The notes below the pieces were generated by a model. The model was not told the DNA's origin. It did not search any database and saw nothing but the letters and a program-made list of their open reading frames with translations. This document shows, piece by piece, positions 18,414 to 27,734 of a DNA stretch of 64,000 nt (within the stretch, counting starts at the first letter, position 1; each line of letters starts with the position of its first letter). Origin of the DNA: Burkholderia sp. FERM BP-3421 (GTDB lineage Bacteria > Pseudomonadota > Gammaproteobacteria > Burkholderiales > Burkholderiaceae); NCBI RefSeq assembly GCF_028657905.1, contig NZ_CP117782.1, forward strand, positions 3,835,589 through 3,899,588, written 5' to 3'. The position numbers and the translations under genes were made by a program.

Positions 18414-18776
18414 ATGAAGTCGATCGTATGGAAGGCGTTGGGTGGGGCGCTGGTCGCCGCGTGTCTGAGCGGCCAGGCCTATGCGCAGGCGAGCGACGCG
18501 GCAATGGCGGCCCCGGCCGCCGCACAGGATGCGTCGAAGGCGGCCGCGAAAACGGCGAAGAAGACGAACCGCAAGCTCGGCTACGCGGTGCGCAAGGCGA
18601 TCTCGAAGGTCAACGGCGTCGACGTGTCGAACATCACGGTGCGCAGCAAGGGCGGCGTCGTGTCGCTCGAGGGCACGGTGCCGGATGCGGGCCAGATCGA
18701 CAAGGCCGTCGAGGCGGCGAAGGGCGTGTCGGGCGTGACCTCGGTGAACAACAAGCTGAGCGTGCAGCAGCAGTGA
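18414..18776 (+). CDS. small periplasmic BON-domain protein
   Basis: This 120-residue protein has a clean signal peptide (MKSIVWKALGGALVAACLSGQAYA), an Ala/Lys-rich linker, and one BON domain: KLGYAVRKAISKVNGVDVSNITVRSKGGVVSLEGTVPDAGQIDKAVEAAKGVSGVTSVNNKLSV. BON domains bind phospholipid or peptidoglycan, as in OsmY. This is a single-domain, OsmY-like envelope stress protein of a kind frequent in Burkholderia. AAGGAGAAAGT precedes ATG with ideal spacing. It is monocistronic; a GC-rich inverted repeat follows the stop. Confidence 0.9.
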   Translation: MKSIVWKALGGALVAACLSGQAYAQASDAAMAAPAAAQDASKAAAKTAKKTNRKLGYAVRKAISKVNGVDVSNITVRSKGGVVSLEGTVPDAGQIDKAVEAAKGVSGVTSVNNKLSVQQQ

Positions 18777-18873
18777 GCCCCCGGTGCCCCCGTGCAGGCC
18801 GCGCGGGGGTTCGGGCCCCGGCGGGCCCGGCTGCCGCCGGGACGCGAACCGAACATCAGACTGAGGGACGGCC

Positions 18874-20973
18874 ATGACGAGCGGCAGGGGCGGACCGATG
18901 CGCGCGGCGGCCGCCGCGGCGCTCATCAGCGGCGCGGCATTGCTCGGCGCATGCAACGGCGACGGCGATGCGTCGACCAACGTGCTGCCGGGCTTCGCCT
19001 CCGGCAGCGTGCGCACGACCGCGTACGACGGCGTCAGCGACGACCTGCTGACCGCGGGTCTCGGCAAGACCGGCCTCGCGAGCGCGACGCCGCCGCCGAT
19101 CGCCAATCCCGCGCGGCCGACCGCCGCCGAGCTGCGGCGGCTCGCGATCTACGCGAACTACCGCGCGCTCGTCGACATGACCCCGAACGGCGGCTACGGC
19201 CGCTTCTGGGGGCCGAACGTCGACCTGGCGGGCAACGACACCCTTGGCGAAGGCAAGATCGCCGGCACCGAATACCTGACTTATTCCGACGACGGCAGCG
19301 GCCGCAAGAACGTCACGCTGCTCGTGCAGGTGCCGGCGCGCTTCGACCCGGCGAATCCGTGCATCGTGACCGCGACGGCCTCGGGTTCGCGCGGCGTGTA
19401 CGGCGCGATCTCGGCGGCGGGCGAATGGGCGCTCAAGCGCGGCTGCGCCGTGGCCTACAACGACAAGGGCGGCGGCAACGGCGCGCAGGAGGTCGCGAGC
19501 GGCACGGTCGCGCTGATCGACGGCACGCTTTCCAATGTCGCGGGCGCGGGCGGCCAGAGCCAGTTCAGCGCGAGCGAATCGCTGTCCGACCTCGCGAGCT
19601 TCAACACCCGTTACCCGAACCGCTACGCGTACAAGCATGCGCATTCGCAGCAGAATCCGGAGCAGGACTGGGGGCGCGTGACACTGCAGGCGGTGCAGTT
19701 CGCGTACTGGGTGCTGAACCAGCAATTCGGGCCCACCGTGGGCGGCGGGCGCCACGGCATCCGCTACCGGCCCGGCGACATCACGACGATCGCGGCCTCG
19801 GTCAGCAACGGCGGCGGCGCGTCGCTCGCGGCGGCCGAACAGGACACGCAGGGCTATATCACCGCGGTGGTGGTCGGCGAGCCGCAAATCAACGTGCGGC
19901 TCGCGCCGAATGTCGCGGTGCAGCAGAACGGCGGCGCGGTGCCGTCGTTCGGCCGTCCGCTCGCCGACTACGCGAGCCTCGCGAACCTGCTGCAACCGTG
20001 CGCGGCGGCGGCGGGCGCGGCCGCGGGCGCGCCTTATCTCGGCGCGCTGCCGCTGGCGCAGACCCAGGCCCTGCGCCAGCAGCGCTGCGCGACGCTCGCG
20101 GCGGCGGGGATCGTCTCCGGCCAGGATCAGGCGAGCCAGGCGAACGACGCGCTCAACCAGCTGCACGCGGCCGGCTACCTGCCCGATTCCGACCTGCTGC
20201 AGGCGCCGATGTGGGATTCGCAGGCGATTCCGGCGATCGCCGTGACCTATGCGAACGCCTACACGCGCTCGCGCGTCAGCGACAACCTGTGCAACTTCAG
20301 CTTCGCGACCACCCAGGCTGCGACGGGCGCGGTCGCGGCGCCGGCCGTGTCGCCGATGGGCAACCTGTTCGGGCTCGGCAACGGCGTGCCGCCGACCAAC
20401 GGCATCAATCTCGTCTTCAACGGCGCGGCGGGCGGCGTCGATCACCGGCTCGCGACGCCCGACGCGAGCTTCGCGGGGGCGCTGTGCCTGCGCCAGCTGT
20501 GGACCGCCAACCAGCTCGGCATCGGCGCGAACGTCGATGCGGTGCGCGTGAACGCGAACCTGCAACGCAAGCCCGCGATCATCGTGCACGGCCGCAGCGA
20601 CGCGCTCGTGCCCGTCAATCACGCCTCGCGCGCCTATGTCGCGCAGAACAGCCTGAGCGAGGGCGGGGCGAGCCAGCTGGCGTTCTATGAAGTGACCAAT
20701 GCTCAGCACTTCGATGCATTCCTGCCGGTGGCCGGCTTCGACACCCGCTTCATCCCGCTCCACTACTACAACCTGCAGGCGCTCAACCTGATGTGGAACC
20801 ACCTCAAGAACGGCGCCGCGCTGCCGCCGTCGCAGGTGATCCGCACGATTTCCCGCGGCGGCACGCCGGGCGCCGCGCCGCCGCTGACCGCCTCGAACCT
20901 GCCGCCGATCGCGGCGTCGCCGGGCGCGAACGCGATCCGCGCGGGCGGCGGCGTCGTCGACGTGCCGTTCTGA
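18874..20973 (+). CDS. D-(-)-3-hydroxybutyrate oligomer hydrolase
   Basis: This 699-residue hydrolase splits 3-hydroxybutyrate oligomers to monomers (EC 3.1.1.22), a late step in PHB use. The length is that of the Burkholderia/Ralstonia family. A lipoprotein-like N-terminus (ALLGACNGDGD) suggests export. The active-site Ser is in ASVSNGGGAS at residue 311, the position known for the family. Other conserved blocks are ASGSRGVYGAISAAGEWALKRGCAVAYNDKGGG and the C-terminal PAIIVHGRSDALVPVNHASRAYV with NAQHFDAF, which would give the Asp and His of the triad. It stands alone and is followed by a strong stem-loop. Confidence 0.93.
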   Translation: MTSGRGGPMRAAAAAALISGAALLGACNGDGDASTNVLPGFASGSVRTTAYDGVSDDLLTAGLGKTGLASATPPPIANPARPTAAELRRLAIYANYRALVDMTPNGGYGRFWGPNVDLAGNDTLGEGKIAGTEYLTYSDDGSGRKNVTLLVQVPARFDPANPCIVTATASGSRGVYGAISAAGEWALKRGCAVAYNDKGGGNGAQEVASGTVALIDGTLSNVAGAGGQSQFSASESLSDLASFNTRYPNRYAYKHAHSQQNPEQDWGRVTLQAVQFAYWVLNQQFGPTVGGGRHGIRYRPGDITTIAASVSNGGGASLAAAEQDTQGYITAVVVGEPQINVRLAPNVAVQQNGGAVPSFGRPLADYASLANLLQPCAAAAGAAAGAPYLGALPLAQTQALRQQRCATLAAAGIVSGQDQASQANDALNQLHAAGYLPDSDLLQAPMWDSQAIPAIAVTYANAYTRSRVSDNLCNFSFATTQAATGAVAAPAVSPMGNLFGLGNGVPPTNGINLVFNGAAGGVDHRLATPDASFAGALCLRQLWTANQLGIGANVDAVRVNANLQRKPAIIVHGRSDALVPVNHASRAYVAQNSLSEGGASQLAFYEVTNAQHFDAFLPVAGFDTRFIPLHYYNLQALNLMWNHLKNGAALPPSQVIRTISRGGTPGAAPPLTASNLPPIAASPGANAIRAGGGVVDVPF

Positions 20974-20992
20974 TTCCCGCTTGATCCGCTGC

Positions 20993-21016
20993 CCGGCCGC
21001 CCGAACAGGCGGCCGG
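20993..21016 (+). terminator. stem-loop after the 3HB-oligomer hydrolase gene
   Basis: The 9-bp arms CCGGCCGCC and GGCGGCCGG are perfect, with a 6-nt loop, 20 bp after the stop. There is no U-tract, as is common in GC-rich Burkholderia terminators. Confidence 0.6.
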
Positions 21017-21536
21017 CTGTCCTGTCGCGGACGCGCCGGACGCCCCGCTTCCGCTGTAACAAATTCTTACTTTACGTTGCCGCCCGGCGCTCCTAATATG
21101 CGCCCGTATTTGTTCGTATTTTAAAAAGGCAGAAAGTCCGATCCTTTCTGTTTAATTGAAAACCCTTTCATTTTGTATATTTGATTTTCAATTCGACCAA
21201 TCGTATCGAATTGAAGATCGGGGGGTGTTTTGTTCAAAAAAAATGATGCGCGCGGCGCGGCCGCCTGCGCAGGGGGCGGTCTTGTCCGCGCGGAACGCCG
21301 CGCGGCGGCCTTGGCGCGGCCATCGCGCGAATCCGGCCGGTGCGCGCGGCTGGAATTGATTCCAATCGGATTGAATGGAAATTCAGGTGGGGAAATCGGT
21401 GATCCGGTGAATATTGAATCGCCGGGAGAAATACTCGGGTCGTACATCGCATAACGATCGCGATCCAAGTGCGGAGCGCTGCTTGGAATCAAGCATTTCA
21501 AGTCGCGTCATTTATCGTTCTGTTCGAGAGGCAATA
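21017..21536 (+). promoter_or_regulatory. AT-rich structured leader of the S10 peptidase gene
   Basis: This 520-bp stretch has no gene but is strikingly AT-rich between 21060 and 21240. It contains a perfect 7-bp inverted repeat CAGAAAG-7 nt-CTTTCTG (21132-21152) and a perfect 10-bp one TTCAATTCGA-9 nt-TCGAATTGAA (21187-21215), both good operator candidates. A smaller one is TGGAAT-2 nt-ATTCCA near 21350. Near the gene the string TCGCGTCATTTAT recurs in the leader of the DUF2957 cluster. The promoter of the peptidase probably lies here; exact boxes cannot be assigned. Confidence 0.45.
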
Positions 21537-23375
21537 ATGAAGACTCAGAAGTCCTTGAAAGACGGTTTCGCGCTATTCCTCGGCAAGGCGACCCGGCCGG
21601 TCGCGGCGGCGGCGGTGGCCGCGCTCTTGCTCGCCGGTTGCGGCGGCGACGACGGCGGCGGCGGTGCGCCCGCGGCGGCGGCCGTCACGAACGCGACGGC
21701 CAATTCGGCGGCCAATTCGGCGGCGGCGCCGCAAGCGACGGCGGCCGTCCCGGCCGACCAGCCCTATGTCGACAACGATGTGTACGGCACCGGCCCGACC
21801 GCTTCGGTCAGCGACGCGACCGAAGGCGCGTCGGTCGTGCACCGCCAGGTCACGATCGGCGGCAAGGTCGTCCAGTACACGGCGACGGCCGGCCACCTGA
21901 CCACCATCGATCCGGTGACGTCGAAGCCGAACGCGAAGATGTTCTACGTCGCGTACACCCAGGACAATCCCGATCCGAGCAAGCCGCGCCCGGTCACGTT
22001 CTTCTACAACGGCGGCCCGGGTTCGTCGTCGGTCTACCTGCTGCTCGGCTCGTTCGGGCCGAAGCGCCTGCAGTCGTCGTTCCCGAACTTCACGCCGCCC
22101 GCGCCGTACAAGCTGCTCGACAATCCGGACAGCCTGCTCGACCGCTCCGACCTGGTCTTCATCAATCCGGTGGGCACCGGCTATTCGGCGGCGATCGCCC
22201 CGGCGCAGAACAAGGATTTCTGGGGCACCGACCAGGATGCGCTCTCGATCGATCGTTTCATCCAGCGCTACCTGACCAAGTATTCGCGCTGGAACTCGCC
22301 GAAATTCCTGTACGGCGAGTCGTACGGCACGGCGCGCAGCGCGGTGGTGTCGTGGGTGCTGCATGAGGACGGCATCGAACTGAACGGGATCACGCTGCAG
22401 TCGTCGATCCTCGACTACGCGAATGCGCTGTCGGCGGTCGGCACGTTCCCGACGCTCGCGGCCGATGCGTTCTACTGGAAGAAGACGACGCTGAGCCCGA
22501 CGCCGACCGACCTCGACGCCTACATGGCGCAGGCGCGCCAGTATGCGGACACCGTGCTCGCGCCGCTCGCGCAGGCGCCGAATCCGCAGGACGGCGGTTT
22601 CGTCAACGTGCGGCTGAACCTGAATCTCGCGGCCGCGCAGCAGATGGGCGCGTACATCGGCACCGATCCGGTGTCGCTGATCCAGACCTTCGGCAATCCG
22701 GCCGCGCTCGGCAACGTGCCGTCGTCGGACAACAATCCGCCGTACACGTTCTTCCTGACGCTCGTGCCGGGCATCCAGATCGGCCAGTACGACGGTCGCG
22801 CGAACTACACGGGCCTCGGCATCGCGCCGTTCATCCTGCCGAACGCGGGCGGCAACGATCCGTCGATCAACAATGTCGGCGGCGCGTACACGGTGCTGTG
22901 GAACAGCTACCTGAACACCGATCTCAAGTACACCTCGACGTCTTCGTTCGTCGATCTGAACAACCTGGTGTTCACGAACTGGAACTTCAGCCACACGGAC
23001 CCGACGGGGGCCAACGCGGGCGGGGCGAACACGCTGTACACCGCGGGCGACCTGGCGGCGACGATGAGCCTGAACCCGGACCTGAAGGTGCTGTCGGCGA
23101 ACGGGTATTTCGATTCGGTCACGCCGTTCCACCAGACCGAGCTGACGCTGCAGCAGATGGCGCTCGACCCGACGCTGAAGGCGAAGAACCTGACGATGAA
23201 GTTCTATCCGTCGGGCCACATGATCTATCTGAACGATCCGTCGCGGGTCGCGCTCAAGGGTGATCTGGGCGCGTTCTACGACGGCATCCTGGCGAACCGC
23301 TCGGGGCTGCAGCGCGTGCTCGCGCTGCAGCAGAAGGCATTGCAGCTCAAGCAGCAGAAACAGCAGGGGCAGTAA
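21537..23375 (+). CDS. S10 serine carboxypeptidase, lipoprotein
   Basis: This 612-residue exported peptidase has a lipobox at LLLAGC near residue 32 and an Asn/Ala-rich linker. The S10 catalytic domain carries the oxyanion segment VTFFYNGGPGSSSVYLLLGSFGPK, the nucleophile GESYGTARS (Ser262), the Asp in NGYFDSVTPF (about 526) and the His in PSGHMIYL (about 561). These enzymes remove C-terminal residues at acid pH. Attachment to the outer membrane or periplasmic face is expected. The weak GAGGCAAT before ATG is the best ribosome site, and the start gives a good signal peptide. It is transcribed alone and followed by two stem-loops shared with the convergent TauE gene. Confidence 0.92.
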   Translation: MKTQKSLKDGFALFLGKATRPVAAAAVAALLLAGCGGDDGGGGAPAAAAVTNATANSAANSAAAPQATAAVPADQPYVDNDVYGTGPTASVSDATEGASVVHRQVTIGGKVVQYTATAGHLTTIDPVTSKPNAKMFYVAYTQDNPDPSKPRPVTFFYNGGPGSSSVYLLLGSFGPKRLQSSFPNFTPPAPYKLLDNPDSLLDRSDLVFINPVGTGYSAAIAPAQNKDFWGTDQDALSIDRFIQRYLTKYSRWNSPKFLYGESYGTARSAVVSWVLHEDGIELNGITLQSSILDYANALSAVGTFPTLAADAFYWKKTTLSPTPTDLDAYMAQARQYADTVLAPLAQAPNPQDGGFVNVRLNLNLAAAQQMGAYIGTDPVSLIQTFGNPAALGNVPSSDNNPPYTFFLTLVPGIQIGQYDGRANYTGLGIAPFILPNAGGNDPSINNVGGAYTVLWNSYLNTDLKYTSTSSFVDLNNLVFTNWNFSHTDPTGANAGGANTLYTAGDLAATMSLNPDLKVLSANGYFDSVTPFHQTELTLQQMALDPTLKAKNLTMKFYPSGHMIYLNDPSRVALKGDLGAFYDGILANRSGLQRVLALQQKALQLKQQKQQGQ

Positions 23376-23384
23376 TCAGCGTGC

Positions 23385-23446
23385 TCCGCGCGGCGGGCCT
23401 TGTGCCCGCCGCGCGGACCTCTTGCGGCGGGCGTGATGCCCGCCGC
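23385..23446. terminator. tandem strong hairpins between convergent genes
   Basis: A 14-bp perfect stem (TCCGCGCGGCGGGC/GCCCGCCGCGCGGA, 5-nt loop, 23385-23417) is followed by a 9-bp perfect stem (GCGGCGGGC/GCCCGCCGC, 5-nt loop, 23424-23446). They fill the gap between the S10 peptidase and TauE stops and should terminate both directions. Confidence 0.75.
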
Positions 23447-23450
23447 GCCG

Positions 23451-24239
23451 TCAGGCGAGCACGAGCTTCGCGCCGACGGCGACCAGCGTCGCGGCCAGCA
23501 CGCGGCGCAGCAGGCCTTCCGGCGCGCGCGTCGACAGCAGGCTGCCGAGCACGATGCCGGGCAGCGAACCCACCAGCAGCGACAGCAGCATGCTCCAGTC
23601 GACCGAGCCGAGCAGCCAGTGGCCGAGGCCCGCGATGAGCGTGAGCGGCACTGCGTGCGCGATGTCCGAGCCGACGATGCGCGTGGTCGCGAGCGTCGGG
23701 TAGAGCAGCAGCAGCACCGTCACGCCGATCGCTCCCGCGCCCACGGAGGTCAGCGACACCAGCACGCCGAGCACGGCGCCCGTGAACACGGTCGCGGCCA
23801 GCGTGCGGGTCGGGCTGCCCGCGCGTGCACGACGCGCGGCGAACGCCGCGAGCTGCGGGCGGAACAGCAGCGCGATCGAGGTCAGCAGCAGCGCGCCGCC
23901 GAGCACGATCTGGATCATCCGGTTGGTGCCGTGCGATTCGAGCCCATACGCGTGCAGCACCCAGAGCGTGAGCGCGGCGGCCGGCACGCTGCCTGCCGCG
24001 AGGCGGCCGGTGATGCGCCAGTCGATGGTGCCCTTGACGCCGTGCACGAAGGTGCCGGTGGCCTTGGTGGCGGCCGCGTACAGGAGGTCGGTGCCGACCG
24101 CGGTCGCGGGATGGACGTTGAACAGCAGCACGAGGATCGGCGTCATCAGCGAACCGCCGCCGACGCCTGTCAGGCCGACGAGAAAACCGACGAACAGGCC
24201 GGACAGCGAGTACAGCAGGTCGATATGGGGGAGGGTCAT
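23451..24239 (-). CDS. TauE/SafE-family exporter
   Basis: This is a 262-residue inner-membrane protein with about eight helices in two repeats. The hallmark GLTGVGGGSLMTPILVLLFNVHPATAVGTDLLYAAATK is at the N-terminus and its partner repeat LVSLTSVGAGAIGVTVLLLLYPTLATTRIVGSDIAHAVPL in the second half. The family exports sulfite, sulfoacetate or other organosulfur anions. No sulfur gene is adjacent, so the substrate is open. The ATG has a GGAG-like site upstream. A DHA2 exporter begins 92 bp away on the same strand; co-transcription is possible. Confidence 0.88.
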   Translation of the reverse strand: MTLPHIDLLYSLSGLFVGFLVGLTGVGGGSLMTPILVLLFNVHPATAVGTDLLYAAATKATGTFVHGVKGTIDWRITGRLAAGSVPAAALTLWVLHAYGLESHGTNRMIQIVLGGALLLTSIALLFRPQLAAFAARRARAGSPTRTLAATVFTGAVLGVLVSLTSVGAGAIGVTVLLLLYPTLATTRIVGSDIAHAVPLTLIAGLGHWLLGSVDWSMLLSLLVGSLPGIVLGSLLSTRAPEGLLRRVLAATLVAVGAKLVLA

Positions 24240-24331
24240 CGGAGCCGGGGCGGGGCGGAACGGAATCCGCCATTGTCGCAAAACTGGCGAGGCGACGCCG
24301 AAATGCCCCGCGCCGGGGCGCGGGGCGGGCG

Positions 24332-25774
24332 TCAGTGCGCCGTGTGCGACAGGCCGTCCGCGTCCGCCGGCTGCGGGCGCACGCGCAGCGCGAGCCCGAT
24401 CAGCGCGGCGGCGGCGGCGAACAGCGCGCCGCCCGCGAAGGCGACGTGATAGCCGCCGTTCAGCGCATCGGCGAGCGGCGCGTGGTCCGCGAGCCGCGCG
24501 CCGGTGCGCGCGGCGGCGAGGCTCGCGAGCACCGCGAGCCCGACCGCGCCGCCCATCATGAAGGCGGTGTTGACGATGCCCGAGGCGAGGCCCGATTCGC
24601 CGGGCCCGACGTCGTTCATCGCGGCGAGCAGCACCGGATTGAACGCGACGCCCGCGCCGATGCCGAGCAGCGCCATGCCGGGCAGCACGTGCAGCGCGAA
24701 GTCGCCGTCGGCGGGCGAGATCGAGAACAGCGCGAGGCCGGCCGCGGCGAGCAGCAGGCCGACCGCGATCGGCCCGCGGATCCCGAAGCGCATCACGATC
24801 TTCGCGGACAGCCCGAGCGAGAACGCGGCCATGATCAGGTTCGCGGGCAGGAACGCGAGCCCGACCTGCAGCGGCCCATAGCCGAGCACGCGCTGCATGT
24901 AGAGCGCGGACAGGAAGAACCACGCGAACATGGCCGCGGCCCACAGCACGCCGACGAGGTTCGCGAGCGCGATGTTGCGCTTGGCGAACAGCGACAGCGG
25001 CATCAGCGGATGCGCGACGCGCGCCTCGATCGCGATGAACGCGGCGAACAGGACGGCTGCGCCCGCGAGCAGCGACAGCGTCTGCGCCGACAGCCAGCCC
25101 GCATCGTTGCCGTTGACGATGCCGTACACGGCGAGCATCAGCGAGGCGGTGACGGTGAGCGCGCCCGCGACGTCGAGGCGCGCGCCGGCCGCGACGCCGT
25201 CGCCCCTGGGCAGCAGCGCGACGCACAGCGCGTAGACCGCGACGCCGATCGGCAGGTTGACGAGAAAGATCCAGTGCCAGCTCAGCGAACTCGTGAGCAG
25301 GCCGCCGAGCAGCACGCCGATGCTGCCGCCGCCCGCGCACACGAAGCCGTAGACGCCCATTGCCCTGGCGCGTTCGCCGGGCGCGGTGAACACGTTCATG
25401 ATCAGCGACAGCGACACGGCCGACACGATCGCGCCGCCGAAGCCCTGCACCGCGCGCGCGGCGATCAGCATCAGCTGGGTCTGCGCGAGCCCGCAGGCGA
25501 GCGACGCGAGCGTAAACAGCGACAGGCCGAGCAGGAACATGCGGCGCTGGCCGTACAGGTCGCCGAGGCGGCCGCCGAGCAGCAGGCAGCCGCCGAAGGT
25601 CAGCATGTACGCGTTGACGACCCAGACGAGCGCGGTTTCGGAGAAATGGAGATCGGCGCTGATCGACGGGAGCGCGACGTTGACGATGGTCGAGTCGAGC
25701 ACGATCATCAGCACGCCCAGGCAGAGCACGAACAGCGCGTACCAGCGCCGTTCGCCATGCAGGCCATGTGTCAT
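24332..25774 (-). CDS. DHA2-family MFS drug exporter, EmrB/QacA type
   Basis: This 480-residue, 14-helix proton antiporter carries the family signatures: LDSTIVNVALPSISADLHFSETALVWVVNAYMLTFGGCLLLGGRLGDLYGQRRMF at the N-terminus, ARAVQGFGGAIVSAVSLSLIMNVF, and motif C GGGSIGVLLGGLLTSSLSWHWIFLVNLPIG. It probably exports cationic or hydrophobic drugs. It has the same layout as the exporter at the window's left end but is a different protein. No regulator is adjacent. A stem-loop with a T-run lies between its start and the next gene upstream. Confidence 0.92.
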   Translation of the reverse strand: MTHGLHGERRWYALFVLCLGVLMIVLDSTIVNVALPSISADLHFSETALVWVVNAYMLTFGGCLLLGGRLGDLYGQRRMFLLGLSLFTLASLACGLAQTQLMLIAARAVQGFGGAIVSAVSLSLIMNVFTAPGERARAMGVYGFVCAGGGSIGVLLGGLLTSSLSWHWIFLVNLPIGVAVYALCVALLPRGDGVAAGARLDVAGALTVTASLMLAVYGIVNGNDAGWLSAQTLSLLAGAAVLFAAFIAIEARVAHPLMPLSLFAKRNIALANLVGVLWAAAMFAWFFLSALYMQRVLGYGPLQVGLAFLPANLIMAAFSLGLSAKIVMRFGIRGPIAVGLLLAAAGLALFSISPADGDFALHVLPGMALLGIGAGVAFNPVLLAAMNDVGPGESGLASGIVNTAFMMGGAVGLAVLASLAAARTGARLADHAPLADALNGGYHVAFAGGALFAAAAALIGLALRVRPQPADADGLSHTAH

Positions 25775-25822
25775 GGGGGAAATTGCCTCGCGGATTATTA
25801 TTGGGATAGTGAATGGTAGGCA

Positions 25823-25851
25823 AACGGCAGGGAGGCTTGCTGCCGTTTTTT
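25823..25851. terminator. rho-independent terminator-like stem-loop
   Basis: AACGGCAG and CTGCCGTT pair perfectly over a 9-nt loop. On the + strand the stem runs into six T; on the - strand a shorter T-run follows. The - strand reading would end the glycerophosphodiesterase transcript ahead of the MFS gene. A second GC stem (CCGCGCG/CGCGCGG, 25860-25880) lies nearer that gene's stop. Confidence 0.6.
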
Positions 25852-25919
25852 GTCAGTAGCCGCGCGGGGCGACCGCGCGGCCGCGCTGCGATCGCAGTGC
25901 GTTCGGTGCGTTGGTGCGC

Positions 25920-27059
25920 TCAGCGCTTGAGCGTGTCGACCGCCTGGCGGCCGACGGCCGGATCGTCGGTGAAGAAGCCGTCGATGCCCGCGTTGAGATA
26001 GGCCTGGATTTCCTGCACCGAGCCGGCCGGGTTGCGCGTGTCGGGCGTGCCCGCGCTCTTGAGCGACTTCGGCAGGAAATTGTTCTCCGGCCGGAACGTG
26101 TACGGATGCACGAGCAGCCCGGCCCGATGAGCGTCGCGCACGTAGTTCGTCGGTTTTTGCAGCGCGCCGTCCGCGCCGACCGCGATGATCGAGGTCTTGT
26201 ACGGGCCGACCGCATTCGCATAGGTCGAGATCTCGCGCATGCCGCTCTCGGTCGACAGGTCGCCGTAGGTGCGCTTGTCGCCCGCGACGACGAAGTCGTA
26301 GGGCCGCTGCTGCGCCTCGTCCATCAACTGCACGAGCTTCCAGTTCGGCTGGCTCCCGCCCACGCGCGCGCGGATCGCCTTCAGGTTCGCGACCTCGAAC
26401 GACTGGATGTAGACGGTCGCCTGGCGGGCCGTGTAGGGGTCCTTGCGCAGCGCGTCGATGAGGCGGCCCTCGAGCGGCAGGCCGATCGACTGGAAGTAGG
26501 TCGGGTGCTTGGTTTCCGGATACAGGTGGATCGTGCGGCCGACCCGGCCCGACATGTCCTTCGCGAGCGCGACGATCTCGTCGAAGGTCGGAATCTCGAA
26601 CTGGTCGTTGTAGGCGGTGTTGGCGGGACGGAATTGCGGAATCCGCTCGCGCGCGCGCAGCGTCTTCAGCTCGGCCAGCGTGAAGTCCTCGGTGAACCAG
26701 CCGGTCAGCTGCGCGCCGTCGATGGTCTTGGTCTTCTTGCGGTTCGCGAACTGCGGCAGCGTCGCGACGTTGGTGGTGCCCGAGATCTCGTTCTCGTGGC
26801 GCGCGACCAGCACGCCGTCGGACGTCGACACGAGGTCGGGCTCGATCACGTCGGCGCCGTCCTCGATCGCCTTGCGGTACGACGCGAGCGTGTGCTCGGG
26901 GCGCAGCGCGCTCGCGCCGCGATGGCCGACCACCTGCGCCTTCGCGACGAGCGGGCGGGGGACGTCGGGCGGGTCCTCGCCGCCGCAGGCGGTGACGGAC
27001 ACCAGCGCGGCGGCGCAGGCGAGGACGAGGGGGAGCACGGCAAACGGACGCTTGGACAT
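25920..27059 (-). CDS. glpQ: glycerophosphodiester phosphodiesterase, GlpQ-like lipoprotein
   Basis: This 379-residue exported enzyme hydrolyses glycerophosphodiesters to glycerol-3-phosphate and an alcohol. The start at MSKRPFAV gives a signal peptide with lipobox VTAC (Cys25); an in-frame ATG 29 codons earlier would spoil it. GDPD motifs: VVGHRGASALRPEHTLASYRKAIEDGADVIEPDLVSTSDGVLVARHENEI holds the HR, E-x-D and H residues for metal and catalysis. HLYPETKHPTYF and the C-terminal GIDGFFTDDPAVG complete the barrel. The residue pattern (long insert, ETKHPTYF) fits periplasmic GlpQ rather than cytoplasmic UgpQ. No glycerol-3-phosphate transporter is adjacent. Confidence 0.92.
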   Translation of the reverse strand: MSKRPFAVLPLVLACAAALVSVTACGGEDPPDVPRPLVAKAQVVGHRGASALRPEHTLASYRKAIEDGADVIEPDLVSTSDGVLVARHENEISGTTNVATLPQFANRKKTKTIDGAQLTGWFTEDFTLAELKTLRARERIPQFRPANTAYNDQFEIPTFDEIVALAKDMSGRVGRTIHLYPETKHPTYFQSIGLPLEGRLIDALRKDPYTARQATVYIQSFEVANLKAIRARVGGSQPNWKLVQLMDEAQQRPYDFVVAGDKRTYGDLSTESGMREISTYANAVGPYKTSIIAVGADGALQKPTNYVRDAHRAGLLVHPYTFRPENNFLPKSLKSAGTPDTRNPAGSVQEIQAYLNAGIDGFFTDDPAVGRQAVDTLKR

Positions 27060-27197
27060 GACGATCCTGGGTACATGAGTCGATGAGGGCGATGCGTGCG
27101 CGCAGGGGCGCCACGCGGGCGGGATGGGATCCTCGCAGGCCGTCATTACATCTGTATTACGTTTCGCTGTCTATTGATGCACGGCTCGAACGGTGCG

Positions 27198-27734
27198 TCA
27201 GGCCGCGTCCAGCCGCTTCGTGAAGAAGGTCGTCGCGCAGGGCGCGCCGTCGGGCAGCAGCGCATAGTCGGGCACCACGCCGACGCGCTGCCAGCCGGCG
27301 CGCGCATAGACGCGCTCGGCGTCGCCGCCCGTCACGGTGTCGAGCACCAGCACCGTGCGGCCGGCCGCGCGGGCGGCCGCCTCGAGCGCGTCGAGCAGGC
27401 GCGGCGCGACGCCGTGGCGGCGCGCGTCGCGGTGCACCAGCAGCTTCGCGACGTCGGCGCGATGCGGCTGGTTCTCCGGCAGGTCGACGATGAGCTGCAC
27501 GGTGCCGACGAGGCGCGCGGCGGCGTCTTCCGCGACGAACAGCAGCCGCTCGCCGCGCGCGACGCCCGCCGCGACGCCGCGCCAGAACGCCTGCGCCCGG
27601 TCGCGCGCGAGCGGCCACATGAAGCTCACCGACGCGCCGCCGGCGACGCAGTCGATCAGCACGTCGGCGAGCGCATCGACGCTCGCGGCGGCGGCGTCGC
27701 CGTCGAGCCGCCGCACCGTGACGGCGGCGCTCAC
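27198..27734 (-). CDS. GNAT-family N-acetyltransferase
   Basis: This 178-residue acetyltransferase shows the acetyl-CoA motif A as VAKLLVHRDARRHGVAPRLLDALEAAARAAGRTVLVLDTVTGGDAERVYARAGWQRVGVVPDYALLPDG, which follows the QLIVDLPENQPHRADV strand. The basic Q/RxxGxG/A loop is RRHGVA. The start is GTG, overlapping the stop of the upstream XRE gene as GTGA, so the enzyme is translationally coupled to the regulator. Substrate unknown; relatives acetylate amines, antibiotics or protein N-termini. The pair with an XRE-cupin regulator is common and suggests regulation by the substrate. Confidence 0.88.
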   Translation of the reverse strand: MSAAVTVRRLDGDAAAASVDALADVLIDCVAGGASVSFMWPLARDRAQAFWRGVAAGVARGERLLFVAEDAAARLVGTVQLIVDLPENQPHRADVAKLLVHRDARRHGVAPRLLDALEAAARAAGRTVLVLDTVTGGDAERVYARAGWQRVGVVPDYALLPDGAPCATTFFTKRLDAA

